Source: an uncultured beta proteobacterium (GTDB taxonomy: Bacteria > Pseudomonadota > Gammaproteobacteria > Burkholderiales > Burkholderiaceae_C). Taken from it: DNA of 64,000 nt. The notes below the pieces were generated by a model. It was not told the origin of the DNA, did no database searches, and saw only the letters and a list, made by a program, of their open reading frames with translations. Shown here one piece after another: positions 24,574-33,236 of the stretch; position 1 is the stretch's first letter; each line of letters begins with the position of its first letter. The stretch spans positions 1-64,000 of the forward strand of contig CAIJRK010000024.1 of NCBI GenBank assembly GCA_903823025.1, written 5' to 3'. Position numbers and translations under genes: made by a program.

Positions 24574-25152
24574 ATGAAACGTTTCTTACTTGGCACCGCA
24601 TTAGCGACATTGATGGGTTCATCCGCTATGGCCTCTGACGTTGGCGTTTCAGTGAGCATCGGTCAGCCGGGTTTTTATGGCCGCATCGTGCTGGGCAATG
24701 CGCCGCAACCGCAAGTGATTTACACCGCGCCGGTGATGGTTGAAAGACCCCGAATCGGCTACCCACGCCAACCCATTTATTTGCGCGTGCCGCCCGGTCA
24801 TGAAAAACGCTGGGATCGTTACTGCCAGCGTTACAACGCCTGCGGCCAGCCGGTCTATTTTGTCCAGCAAAACTGGTACAACAATGTTTACGCACCCAGC
24901 CATCGTGGCTATCGCGACGGCCCCAACTTCAGAGCGGGACCGGGAGATCGTGGCGACCCCGGCTATGGCCCGCGCAGAGCACCGGACAGGTATGGCGAAC
25001 CTGACCGTCGTGGCGGTCACAGTGACCGTGATGACAGAGGTGACAGAGGTGACAGAGGTGATCGTGGCGACCCGCGTGGTAATCGCCATGATGGCCCCGG
25101 CAACCGAGGCCGCGACGATGATCAAAGACGACACGGACGTGGCAACAATTAA
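24574..25152 (+). CDS. Secreted protein with an Arg/Gly/Asp-rich low-complexity tail
   Basis: The 192-residue protein has a clear signal peptide (MKRFLLGTALATLMGSSAMA, then SD). The mature N-terminal part (about 21-110) is rich in Pro and Tyr, with PPGHEKRWDRYCQRYNACGQP and two cysteines. This pattern occurs in uncharacterised Burkholderiales proteins. From about residue 111 the sequence is almost only Arg, Gly, Asp, Pro and Asn, with three perfect DRG repeats encoded by a 9-base DNA repeat near 25036-25064. The tail is likely disordered and could bind metal, polyanion or cell wall. The function is unknown. CGGAG in the leader is a good ribosome binding site. Confidence 0.75.
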   Translation: MKRFLLGTALATLMGSSAMASDVGVSVSIGQPGFYGRIVLGNAPQPQVIYTAPVMVERPRIGYPRQPIYLRVPPGHEKRWDRYCQRYNACGQPVYFVQQNWYNNVYAPSHRGYRDGPNFRAGPGDRGDPGYGPRRAPDRYGEPDRRGGHSDRDDRGDRGDRGDRGDPRGNRHDGPGNRGRDDDQRRHGRGNN

Positions 25153-25159
25153 TTAAGCG

Positions 25160-26125
25160 TCAGGTCATCGTGGTCACGGCCAGCGAAAACGTCACAAACG
25201 CCGCCGCCGTGGACACCAGAATAATGCGGGCAATGCGCCCATTGTCCGCACCAAAGCGCTCGGCCAGCAGCGACACATTGCTGGCACTCGGCAGCGCCGC
25301 CACCAGCACCAGCACGGTCAGCGCAAACGGATTCAAAGGCACGCCCATCGCCACCGCCGCAGACCCTACGCCCCAGACCAACAACGGATGCACCAGCAGT
25401 TTGATAGCCGCCACCGGCACATAGTCACGCATCAAAATCGGTGCATGGTTGTGAATCACTGCCAGCATTTGCGAACGCGCCAGCACTGCGCCGATGGTGA
25501 ACAAAGCCACGGGAGAGGCGGCATCCGCCATCAAACTCACGGTTTGCATCACCGGCTTAGGCAACTCAAAACTGGCCGCCGAAGCCAGCGCGCCCAGCAA
25601 AATCGACCACGGTAAAGGATTGAACAACATCCCTTTGAGCGCATTTTTGGCCGCATGGGTGAAGCCGTGTTCGTCCGCCCCCTCCAGCTGTGAGAGCGCA
25701 ATGCACAACGAAGTGGTGATGACCATATCCACCACGATGGTCACAATCACCGGCCCCGCCGCCTGCGCCCCAAGCAGCGCCACCAACAGCGGCACGCCCA
25801 TGAAACCGGTGTTCGGAAAAGCGGCGACCAAGGCACCAAAAGACGCATCATTCCAGCGAATACGCGAGTTCAGACTGACGGTCACGGTCAACCCGACCAT
25901 CCCCAAGGCGCACACCAAATAAGTCAAAAAAACGCCGCCATCAAGCAGCTGTGCCAGCGGCGTGGTCGAGCCAAACCGGTACAACATGCACGGCAAGGCA
26001 AAGAACAACACAAAACTGTTCAGGCCGGGAATGGCATCAAGCGGTAACAAGCAACGTTTGGCCGCGAGGTAGCCGCACAGAACCAAGGCGAAGAAGGGAA
26101 AGGTAATGGAGAGAATTTGCAGCAC
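25160..26125 (-). CDS. AEC-family transporter
   Basis: This 321-residue membrane protein of about ten helices belongs to the auxin efflux carrier (Mem_trans) family of bacterial permeases. Two half-repeats are visible: the first has LNSFVLFFALPCMLYR and FPNTGFMGVPL. The second has HPLLVWG and VLVAALPSASNVSLLAERF, the typical ALPSAxN motif. Bacterial relatives move malonate, malate or other organic acids, but the substrate here is unknown. It converges with the secreted-protein gene across only seven bases. Confidence 0.88.
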   Translation of the reverse strand: MLQILSITFPFFALVLCGYLAAKRCLLPLDAIPGLNSFVLFFALPCMLYRFGSTTPLAQLLDGGVFLTYLVCALGMVGLTVTVSLNSRIRWNDASFGALVAAFPNTGFMGVPLLVALLGAQAAGPVIVTIVVDMVITTSLCIALSQLEGADEHGFTHAAKNALKGMLFNPLPWSILLGALASAASFELPKPVMQTVSLMADAASPVALFTIGAVLARSQMLAVIHNHAPILMRDYVPVAAIKLLVHPLLVWGVGSAAVAMGVPLNPFALTVLVLVAALPSASNVSLLAERFGADNGRIARIILVSTAAAFVTFSLAVTTMT

Positions 26126-26190
26126 GGCGGGTATTGTCCCCGCACAGTGGATGCTTGCCCGAGACCGGTGAGAAACCGGGTGGGTTGAGA

Positions 26191-26228
26191 CGGTTCATCC
26201 GTGATGCGCTCTGCGTCAGGATGAACCG
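26191..26228 (-). terminator. Hairpin downstream of the BOF-domain gene
   Basis: CGGTTCATCC (26191-26200) pairs with GGATGAACCG (26219-26228), and the inner bases TGATGCG/TGCGTCA extend the stem with wobble pairs. It lies 14 bases past the stop of the reverse-strand gene at 26243. There is no clear T-run on the reverse strand, so it is a likely but not certain terminator. Confidence 0.5.
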
Positions 26229-26242
26229 GTCTGCGTGAAGGC

Positions 26243-26611
26243 TTAAAGTTTGCGGATTTTCTTCACGTCCACTTCAACCGACTTCCAGTTTTTATCAACT
26301 TCGCCAAAGATTTCAACCTGATCTTTAGGGGACACCGTTTGACCTGCCCAGCGACGGTCATCAATTTCTACTTCGACCGTGCCACTGGCGTCCTTGAAGA
26401 TGTAGTTTTCACCGCCCACATGGCGCTCAATCGTGCCGCGCAAGGTGACTTTGGTGTCGTCACTGAGGGTTTTGACCTGTTCTGCGGTGACCACCGTTAC
26501 CGGGCCAGCAAAACCGCCAGGTGCCGCGCCAGCATTGCCGGTAAACCCACCCTGAGCCATGGCAGCGCCAGCCAACAAGAGACCGGCAGAAAAAATGGTG
26601 ATGGTTTTCAT
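26243..26611 (-). CDS. YgiW/YdeI-type BOF-domain periplasmic protein
   Basis: The 122-residue protein has a signal peptide (MKTITIFSAGLLLAGAAMA, then QGG), a Gly/Ala-rich linker and a bacterial OB-fold (BOF) domain. Family features include VKTLSDDTKVTLRGTIERHVGGENYIFKD spacing and VEIDDRRWAGQTVSPKDQVEIFG-type spacing. Relatives in E. coli (YgiW, YdeI) are linked to stress and metal tolerance, and the ligand is unknown. An AAGGA ribosome binding site lies eight bases before the ATG. Confidence 0.87.
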   Translation of the reverse strand: MKTITIFSAGLLLAGAAMAQGGFTGNAGAAPGGFAGPVTVVTAEQVKTLSDDTKVTLRGTIERHVGGENYIFKDASGTVEVEIDDRRWAGQTVSPKDQVEIFGEVDKNWKSVEVDVKKIRKL

Positions 26612-26756
26612 GGATTTAATCCTTTTAAGTGCTGTAAAAAACCTATTGTCGAGGTTAATTCTTAGGACAACATTAACGACTTGCCATGCGTGACATCAAC
26701 TCACCTCCAAAAACTTGCCGGTCAAGCGCGCGCTAAATCATGGAAAATCGGCGCCT

Positions 26757-27005
26757 ATGAACGAAACCACTCAATTCCCCCCTTTGCCCGACCGTCTATC
26801 CGTGGATGCACGCAGTCCTCATCATGTCGCTGCCGTGTTTGCGCACGACATTGGCATCCGACTCAATGACAAAGAGCACTTGAATGTTGAGGAGTACTGC
26901 ATCAGCGAAGGCTGGGTTAAAGTGCCCGCCAGCAAGACCCTGGACCGCAAAGGCCAGCCGCTGTTGATCAAGTTGAAAGGCAAAGTCGAAGCGTTTTATA
27001 AGTGA
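26757..27005 (+). CDS. DUF3297 family protein
   Basis: The 82-residue soluble protein has PDRLSVDARSPHHV near the start and IRLNDKEHLNVEEYCISEGWVKV in the middle. It ends KGKVEAFYK, the diagnostic pattern of DUF3297, whose function is unknown. The ATG at 26757 gives the family N-terminus, while an in-frame ATG 14 codons upstream does not. It is followed by rep after 78 bases. Confidence 0.85.
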   Translation: MNETTQFPPLPDRLSVDARSPHHVAAVFAHDIGIRLNDKEHLNVEEYCISEGWVKVPASKTLDRKGQPLLIKLKGKVEAFYK

Positions 27006-27083
27006 GCACTGGCCTGTCAAGCTGGGGCTGAGGCTGTCGGGCCTGCCCTCTGTATCATCCCCCGCTTCGCCCAAAGTATCTGA

Positions 27084-29237
27084 ATGTCCTCCTCAAACGC
27101 CTCCCATGGCCTGAATCTGGCCCAACAAGAAGCTGTTAACTACATGCACGGCCCCTGCTTGGTGGTGGCGGGTGCGGGTTCCGGAAAAACCCGCGTGATC
27201 ACGCACAAAATTGGCCGCCTGATCCAGGCCGGGCTGGAACCCAGGCGCATTGCCGCCATCACCTTCACCAACAAGGCCGCCGCCGAGATGCGCGAACGCG
27301 CCAAAGGCTTGATTGGCCGCGCAGCCAAAGACGTGGTGGTTTGCACTTTTCACGCGCTGGGCGTGCGCATGTTGCGCCAAGACGGCGAAGCGCTGGGTCT
27401 GAAACCCAATTTTTCCATTCTGGACAGCGACGACGTCACCAGCATCCTCAAAGACGCGGGCGGCTCCGTCGATGCGGCCACGGCAAGGTCTTGGCAATGG
27501 ATCATCAGCGGCTGGAAAAATCAGGGACTCAATGCCGAAGGTGCCGCCGCACTCGCCAAAGATGACAACGAGCGCATCATCGCCCGCGTCATGGCGCACT
27601 ACGAAGAGCGTCTGAGCGCCTACCAAAGCGTGGACTTTGACGACCTGATCAGCCTGCCGCTCAAGTTGCTCCAAAATCATGAGGAAGTGCGCCAAAAGTG
27701 GCAAAAGCAAATGGGCCACGTGCTGGTCGATGAATACCAGGACACCAACGCCACGCAATACGACGTGCTCAAACTGCTGGTCGGTGGCAACCCGGCCGCC
27801 AGCGCGCACTTCACCGCCGTGGGCGACGACGACCAGTCGATTTACGGCTGGCGCGGTGCCACGCTGGACAATTTAAAGAAGCTGCCGATTGATTTCCCCA
27901 CGCTCAAAGTCATCAAGCTGGAGCAAAACTACCGCTCAACCTCGGCCATTCTCAAGGCGGCGAACAACGTGATTGGCCCCAACCCCAAGCTGTTTCCCAA
28001 GAATCTGTGGAGCGATTTGGGTGAAGGCGAGCCGGTGCGCGTGGTCGATGCCGACAGCGAAGAGCACGAAGCCGAGCGCACCGTCGCCCGCATCCAGAGC
28101 TTGCGTGCCAGCGGGCTGACCCACGGCGGGCCGCAGTTTCAGGAGTTTCGGCACTTTGCCGTGTTGTACCGCGCCAATCACCAAGCCAAAACGTTCGAGA
28201 AAGCGTTACGCAAGGCGCAGATTCCGTACAAGGTCTCGGGCGGCACCAGCTTTTTTGACCGGGCAGAAATCAAGGATTTGTGCGGCTGGTTTCGGTTGTG
28301 GATCAACAACAACGACGACCCGGCTTTTTTGCGCGCCGTGACCACGCCCAAGCGCGGCATTGGGCACCAGACGCTCAGCGCCTTGGGCGTGTTTGCCGGT
28401 CAATACAAAGTGAGTCTGTTTGAGGCTTTGTTTTCGTCGTCACTGGCCAGCGTGTTGAGCACCAAAGCGGTCGGCAGTCTGCACGAGTTTGGCCGCTACG
28501 TGAATGACTTGGAGTTTCGGGCGCGCCGCACGATGGGCGCGGAATCGGCCAAAGAATTCTTGCTGGCGTGGCTCAAAGACATTGGCTACGAAAAGCATTT
28601 GTACGACGGCGAAGACAGCGAAAAAGTCGCCGCCGCCCGCTGGAACAACGTGTTGGATTTTTGCGACTGGATGTCGGCGCGCTGCGGTGGCGAGCTGGAG
28701 GATGCCGCCGGTGTTTCCTCCTCAAAAGAGGTCAAGTCGCTGCTCGATGTGGCGCAAACCGTGTCGCTGTTGTCCACCATCAGCGAGCGCGAAAAAGACC
28801 TGGACGTGGTAACGCTGTCCACTTTGCACGCCTCCAAAGGGTTGGAGTGGCCGCATGTGATGCTGGTCGGCGTGACTGAGGGCATGTTGCCGTTCAAGCT
28901 GAAAGAAAGTGCCGACACCAGTGCCGCATCAGTCGGTGGCTCCGAGCGTGCGCATGAAGCCGCCAATGAAAACATGGCGACACATTTGCAAGAAGAACGC
29001 CGCCTGATGTACGTGGGCATCACCCGCGCCCAGCGCAGTCTGGCGGTGAGCTGGACGCGCAAACGCAAAAAAGGCCGCGAGATGGTGGCCGCTGTGCCGA
29101 GCCGCTTCATCGCCGAAATGGGGCTGGACAAAGCCACCACACGCGAAGACCCGCGTGAAAAACTCAGAGCGCTGCGGGCGGAGTTCGCCCAAAAAGCAGC
29201 CGATGCGGCCGCACTGGCCTTGAAGCGTCCGGCCTAA
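27084..29237 (+). CDS. rep: ATP-dependent DNA helicase Rep
   Basis: This 717-residue superfamily 1A helicase moves 3' to 5' and clears proteins ahead of the replisome. Motifs run in order: the Q motif LNLAQQEAV, Walker A AGAGSGKT (about 30-37), TFTNKAAAEM, Walker B VDEYQDTN, DDDQSIYGWRGA, EQNYRST, TLHASKGLEW and VGITRAQ. The length and the IA-type DDDQSIY wording fit Rep rather than UvrD. The tail is Ala/Lys-rich. It starts 17 residues before the Q motif. Confidence 0.93.
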   Translation: MSSSNASHGLNLAQQEAVNYMHGPCLVVAGAGSGKTRVITHKIGRLIQAGLEPRRIAAITFTNKAAAEMRERAKGLIGRAAKDVVVCTFHALGVRMLRQDGEALGLKPNFSILDSDDVTSILKDAGGSVDAATARSWQWIISGWKNQGLNAEGAAALAKDDNERIIARVMAHYEERLSAYQSVDFDDLISLPLKLLQNHEEVRQKWQKQMGHVLVDEYQDTNATQYDVLKLLVGGNPAASAHFTAVGDDDQSIYGWRGATLDNLKKLPIDFPTLKVIKLEQNYRSTSAILKAANNVIGPNPKLFPKNLWSDLGEGEPVRVVDADSEEHEAERTVARIQSLRASGLTHGGPQFQEFRHFAVLYRANHQAKTFEKALRKAQIPYKVSGGTSFFDRAEIKDLCGWFRLWINNNDDPAFLRAVTTPKRGIGHQTLSALGVFAGQYKVSLFEALFSSSLASVLSTKAVGSLHEFGRYVNDLEFRARRTMGAESAKEFLLAWLKDIGYEKHLYDGEDSEKVAAARWNNVLDFCDWMSARCGGELEDAAGVSSSKEVKSLLDVAQTVSLLSTISEREKDLDVVTLSTLHASKGLEWPHVMLVGVTEGMLPFKLKESADTSAASVGGSERAHEAANENMATHLQEERRLMYVGITRAQRSLAVSWTRKRKKGREMVAAVPSRFIAEMGLDKATTREDPREKLRALRAEFAQKAADAAALALKRPA

Positions 29238-29321
29238 GTCACGGCGCCACAAGCCCCGATTGTTAGCTACACTTCGTCATTTTTTGACGCTGTACTAAAC
29301 GGCGCTTGTGGCCGAAATTTG

Positions 29322-30563
29322 ATGACTATAAAACCTCGATTCAAAACCTACGGCACCCTCGTTCTCGCACCCCATCGTCTAGCGCAAGTGGCTGGACTTG
29401 CCTTCGTTTTGGGATCGCCGCTGTGGCTCAATCACGCGCAGGCCCAAACGACCACCAGCGCCGCACCGACCAACGGATCATGGCAACAATGCGCAACCTT
29501 GACTGACGACCGCGAGGCGCGGCTTGGTTGCTTTGACCGCTGGGCCACACAGCAGCCCGCCGCAGCGTTACTTTCGGCATTACCGGCGGCTTCAGGCGCT
29601 GCCGAAAACCTAGCCGATAACACCGCTTTGGTCAGCGACTTACCCACGCGCCCGGCAGAACCGGCAGTTCCGCTACAGCCGGTCACGATCACCATGCTGG
29701 CGCCCGCCGCCCATAACTGCAAGAATCCCCAGTTTTCAGAATTCTCGCGCTTTTGGGAGCTGGAGGCGGGCAGTGACTGCGGCACCTTTGCCATTCGCGG
29801 CTACCGGCCTATCAGCCTGTCCTGGATTGGGGCGAACAGTGTTAACACCCAACCCTCCTCGTCCGCGCCAGCCCAGCCTTACAACGCCAACGAAACCCGC
29901 ATCCAACTCTCGGTTCGCACCAAAATTGCGCAAGGTTTGCTGACACAAGATGAACCTTTGCGGCGTGATTCGCTGTGGTTTGGCTACACCCAGCAGTCTT
30001 ATTGGCAACTGTTTAACAGTGAACTCTCGCGCCCGTTTCGCACCACCGACCACGAGCCTGAAATCACCTACATCTACCCCACCGACGCCGAGTTGCCCGG
30101 TGGCTGGCGACTGCGCTACAGCGGCCTGAGCGTGGTGCATCAATCCAATGGTCAGTCGCTGCCTTTTTCACGCAGCTGGAATCGCACCGTCCTGATGGCA
30201 GGCATTGAAAAAGGGAAGCAATTTCAGGTTCAAGCCCGACTGTGGAGACGCATGAGCGAGGCCGCCGTCGATGACGACAACCCCGGCATAGAAAACTACA
30301 TCGGCCGCGCCGAAGTGCTCGGCTTGTGGAACGTCAACCAAGCCAATACGCTCGGCGCCACACTGCGGCACAGCTTGCGCTCGGAGGCCAACGGGTCAGT
30401 GCGTCTGGAATGGCTCAGAGCGATAAGCGAAGGCGCCATTCCCGGCAGCCGCAGCGATCTGCGCTTTCATACGCAGTTGTTCAGCGGCTACGGCGACTCC
30501 CTGATTGACTACAACCGTCGCCGCACTGTGCTCAGTATCGGCTTGACCTTGGTGGACTGGTAG
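29322..30563 (+). CDS. pldA: Outer-membrane phospholipase A
   Basis: OMPLA cleaves acyl chains from phospholipids that reach the outer leaflet of the outer membrane, and needs calcium and dimerisation. The 413-residue precursor has a signal peptide ending near NHAQA. The first 100 residues form a Ser/Ala/Pro-rich soluble part before the barrel, longer than in E. coli (289 residues in all). The active-site segment reads VVHQSNGQSLPFSRSWNR, with His and Ser as in HDSNGRS, and the asparagine of SWNR. The barrel ends TVLSIGLTLVDW with a C-terminal aromatic. The following gene is a glycerophosphodiesterase, so both may recycle damaged phospholipid. Confidence 0.9.
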   Translation: MTIKPRFKTYGTLVLAPHRLAQVAGLAFVLGSPLWLNHAQAQTTTSAAPTNGSWQQCATLTDDREARLGCFDRWATQQPAAALLSALPAASGAAENLADNTALVSDLPTRPAEPAVPLQPVTITMLAPAAHNCKNPQFSEFSRFWELEAGSDCGTFAIRGYRPISLSWIGANSVNTQPSSSAPAQPYNANETRIQLSVRTKIAQGLLTQDEPLRRDSLWFGYTQQSYWQLFNSELSRPFRTTDHEPEITYIYPTDAELPGGWRLRYSGLSVVHQSNGQSLPFSRSWNRTVLMAGIEKGKQFQVQARLWRRMSEAAVDDDNPGIENYIGRAEVLGLWNVNQANTLGATLRHSLRSEANGSVRLEWLRAISEGAIPGSRSDLRFHTQLFSGYGDSLIDYNRRRTVLSIGLTLVDW

Positions 30564-30673
30564 CGCCGCGCATTTGTGTTCAGGCGTCATCGCCAGGGTT
30601 GTGCGGTACATCAAAATTAAGCAAAATCACTTGTTTTCTTCATTCAAACAGCCCTGCGTCATCACCTCTATTT

Positions 30674-31450
30674 ATGTCTATCCCCATCACTTTTGACCAC
30701 TGGCCTTATCCGCGCTGGATTGCCCACCGGGGCGCTGGCAAGCTAGCCCCTGAAAACACCTTGGCGGCGTTCCGTGAGGGCGCCCGCCACGGTTATCGCA
30801 TGTTTGAGTGTGACGTTAAGTTGAGTGCGGATGGTGTGGCCTTTTTGTTGCACGATGACACCCTCACGCGCACAACACGGGGCCACGACCGGCTGGCGAT
30901 AAGCAGCGCAGTGGCAGGCGATCATGCGTGGCACACCCTGTCGCAACTGGATGCGGGCCATTGGCACTCCCGCGCTTTTGCTGGTGAGCCGCTGCCCGGC
31001 TTTGAAAATATTGCACGATTTTGTCTGGCAAACGGCTATTTTTTAAATATTGAGATCAAACCGTCGCCGGGCTTGGCGCGCCAGACCGGCGACGCGGTGG
31101 CCAACCAGGCGGCACGGCTTTGGCAAGGCGCTGCGGTGCCGCCCTTGCTGACCTCCTTCGACCCCGATGCGCTGCAAGCTGCGCACGATGCGCAACCTCA
31201 ATTACCACGCGGCTTGCTGTTGGAAGCACTGTGGACGGGTTGGCTGGAAACGGCGCTACGTTTGGGCTGTGTGGCCGTCATCTGCGACCACGCCTTATGG
31301 GACACCTCCAGCGTCACACAAGCCAAAAGCGCCGGCTTTCGTTGCCTGAGCTACACCGTGAATGACGAATGGGAAGCCCAGCGCCTGATTGATTTAGGTA
31401 CCGATGGCCTCATCACGGATCGGCTGGATTTGTTTTCCCCCGCCTGTTAA
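30674..31450 (+). CDS. ugpQ: Cytoplasmic glycerophosphodiester phosphodiesterase
   Basis: This 258-residue enzyme splits glycerophosphodiesters into glycerol-3-phosphate and an alcohol. The TIM-barrel GDPD motifs are present: IAHRGAGKLAPENTL with the catalytic His and Arg (about residues 16-30), FECDVKLSADGVAFLLHDDTL with the metal-binding residues, and NIEIKP. C-terminal SYTVNDEWEAQ and LGTDGLITDR are typical. There is no signal peptide, which argues for the UgpQ type rather than periplasmic GlpQ. The ATG at 30674 gives the family N-terminus. Confidence 0.92.
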   Translation: MSIPITFDHWPYPRWIAHRGAGKLAPENTLAAFREGARHGYRMFECDVKLSADGVAFLLHDDTLTRTTRGHDRLAISSAVAGDHAWHTLSQLDAGHWHSRAFAGEPLPGFENIARFCLANGYFLNIEIKPSPGLARQTGDAVANQAARLWQGAAVPPLLTSFDPDALQAAHDAQPQLPRGLLLEALWTGWLETALRLGCVAVICDHALWDTSSVTQAKSAGFRCLSYTVNDEWEAQRLIDLGTDGLITDRLDLFSPAC

Positions 31451-31460
31451 GCCGACGCTG

Positions 31461-31739
31461 TCAAGCGCGCCAGCCACCACTCATAAGCCACTGACTGGTG
31501 GCGCAAAGCAAGGTCATGGCGGCGTAGGTCATCATTTTTCCGTCGTTGCCAAAAAACCACAAACCGACCCCAAGGGCGACGCTGCATACTGCAAAATTAA
31601 TAGCACTTTGCTTCCAAGCAGCAAGGATGACAGGCTTTTTCTTGATGAAAAGACGAGCGACCACCGTCACGACAAGAGCCAGCCAAAAAGCGGGGGCCAT
31701 GAGGTTCAGCATGTGATTCAGGAAGTCAATCGGTCCCAT
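31461..31739 (-). CDS. Small membrane protein of unknown function
   Basis: The 92-residue protein has about three hydrophobic segments (LMAPAFWLALVVTVVARLF, INFAVCSVALGVGLWFF and MMTYAAMTLLCATSQWLM) with a positive loop between the first two. I do not recognise the family. An ATG at 31739 is preferred over a TTG at 31748. Its start is 60 bases from that of hemA on the other strand, so both promoters share the gap. Confidence 0.7.
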   Translation of the reverse strand: MGPIDFLNHMLNLMAPAFWLALVVTVVARLFIKKKPVILAAWKQSAINFAVCSVALGVGLWFFGNDGKMMTYAAMTLLCATSQWLMSGGWRA

Positions 31740-31786
31740 TAATGACAATTAATAAGCTTTTGGATATTTGTTAACGCGGCTGATTT

Positions 31787-31792
31787 TATAAT
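31787..31792 (+). promoter_or_regulatory. Consensus -10 box directly before hemA
   Basis: A perfect TATAAT ends seven bases before the A of the hemA ATG. A transcript starting at the usual distance would begin at or within a base or two of the start codon, so hemA may have a leaderless mRNA. No good -35 box stands 16-18 bases upstream (TTGGAT at 31760-31765 is 21 bases away), and no Shine-Dalgarno is visible. Confidence 0.5.
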
Positions 31793-31798
31793 CGTTGC

Positions 31799-33058
31799 AT
31801 GGCAGTCTGGGCTTTAGGAATTAATCACACGACCGCGCCGCTCGATCTGCGCGGTCGTTTTGCGTTTGCGCTCGATCAAATCGAGCCTACTTTACGGGGA
31901 TTTCGCGCGTCTCTCGTGCGTCAACCGGAGGCCGCCATCATTTCAACGTGTAATCGCACCGAGATTTATTGTGCAGGCGAACAACCCGAGTTGGAACATA
32001 CGCTGGACTGGCTCGCCCATGCTGGCGGTGTCTCCTCGTCTTTGTTGCGGGCGCACGCTTACACGATGGAAGACGGTTTTGCCGCACGCCATGCCTTTCG
32101 GGTGGCCAGTGGGCTGGACTCGATGGTGTTGGGTGAGCCGCAAATTCTGGGGCAACTCAAAGATGCCATTCGAGTCGCCGATGCAGCCGGGTCTTTGGGC
32201 ACCACGTTAAGTCAGTTGTTTCAGCGTTCGTTTTCGGTGGCCAAAGAAGTCCGCACGTCCACTGAAATTGGCGCGCACTCCATCAGCATGGCCGCCGCTG
32301 CGGTGCGCCTGGCCGGACAATTGTTTGAAGACCTGAGCGAGGTCAACATCCTGTTTGTCGGCGCCGGTGAAATGATTGAACTCTGCGCCACGCACTTTGC
32401 CTCGAAACGACCTAAAAGCATCACCATTGCCAATCGCACGCTCGAACGCGGCGAAAAGCTCGCGACCCACTTTGGTGGCGAAGTGATGCATTTATCTGAA
32501 ATACCCGACCGGCTGCATGAGTTTGACGCGGTCATCAGTTGCACCGCCAGCACCCTGCCCATCATTGGCTTGGGCGCTGTGGAACGGGCGTTGAAGCGCC
32601 GCAAGCGTCGTCCGATTTTCATGGTCGATCTGGCCGTGCCGCGCGACATCGAGCCTGAAGTCAAAGCGCTGGAAGACGCATATCTCTACACCGTGGACGA
32701 CTTGGCGGGTGTTGTGCAAACCGCGCAAGCCAGCCGTCAAGCCGCCGTTTCGCAGGCTGAAGCCATTGTGGATGCCGGGGTTCAAAGCTTTATGCGTTGG
32801 GTGGATCAACGCAGCTCGGTGCCCCTCATTCAGCAACTCAACGCCCAGGCCGACCAGTGGCGCGCCGGTGAAGTGGCCCGTGCCCGCAAACTGCTGGCCA
32901 AAGGCGAAAACGTAGAAGACGTGCTGGAAGCTCTCTCCAGGGGACTCACGCACAAAATGCTGCACGGCGCCATGGCCGAGCTACACGCCGGTGACGCCAG
33001 CGCCCGCGCGCGAGCCAGTTCGGCCATTCAACACTTCTTTCTGCGTAAAGAACGTTAG
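31799..33058 (+). CDS. hemA: Glutamyl-tRNA reductase
   Basis: HemA reduces glutamyl-tRNA to glutamate-1-semialdehyde, the first step of tetrapyrrole synthesis in most bacteria. The 419-residue protein has the N-terminal [16 protein letters not shown], the catalytic cysteine in ISTCNRTE (about residue 50), and [18 protein letters not shown]. The NADPH domain carries VGAGEM and ANRT. C-terminal helices for dimerisation follow. It is followed by prfA, as in many proteobacteria. A TATAAT box lies immediately upstream and suggests a leaderless message. Confidence 0.95.
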   Translation: MAVWALGINHTTAPLDLRGRFAFALDQIEPTLRGFRASLVRQPEAAIISTCNRTEIYCAGEQPELEHTLDWLAHAGGVSSSLLRAHAYTMEDGFAARHAFRVASGLDSMVLGEPQILGQLKDAIRVADAAGSLGTTLSQLFQRSFSVAKEVRTSTEIGAHSISMAAAAVRLAGQLFEDLSEVNILFVGAGEMIELCATHFASKRPKSITIANRTLERGEKLATHFGGEVMHLSEIPDRLHEFDAVISCTASTLPIIGLGAVERALKRRKRRPIFMVDLAVPRDIEPEVKALEDAYLYTVDDLAGVVQTAQASRQAAVSQAEAIVDAGVQSFMRWVDQRSSVPLIQQLNAQADQWRAGEVARARKLLAKGENVEDVLEALSRGLTHKMLHGAMAELHAGDASARARASSAIQHFFLRKER

Positions 33059-33100
33059 CGGCGCTGCACGGACGGCCTGCGCCGTCAATCCAGCTCACGC

Positions 33101-33133
33101 ACCGTCATCCCGGATCAGATTCAGGATGACGGT
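33101..33133. repeat. REP-like palindrome between hemA and prfA
   Basis: ACCGTCATCC and GGATGACGGT form a perfect 10-base stem with a 13-base loop. The arms resemble the GTCATCCC-type palindromes scattered through many proteobacterial genomes. It could stabilise the hemA message or attenuate reading into prfA. No second copy was noticed in the window. Confidence 0.5.
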
Positions 33134-33236
33134 TAACTGCAGAGACTGGAAAGTCCTGAAGTCGTCCTGACCTCTTTGCGGTTTCCCCCCCTTTTGCCCC
33201 CGCACTCTTGCCCCTCTTACATTCCCGCGCCAGCCC

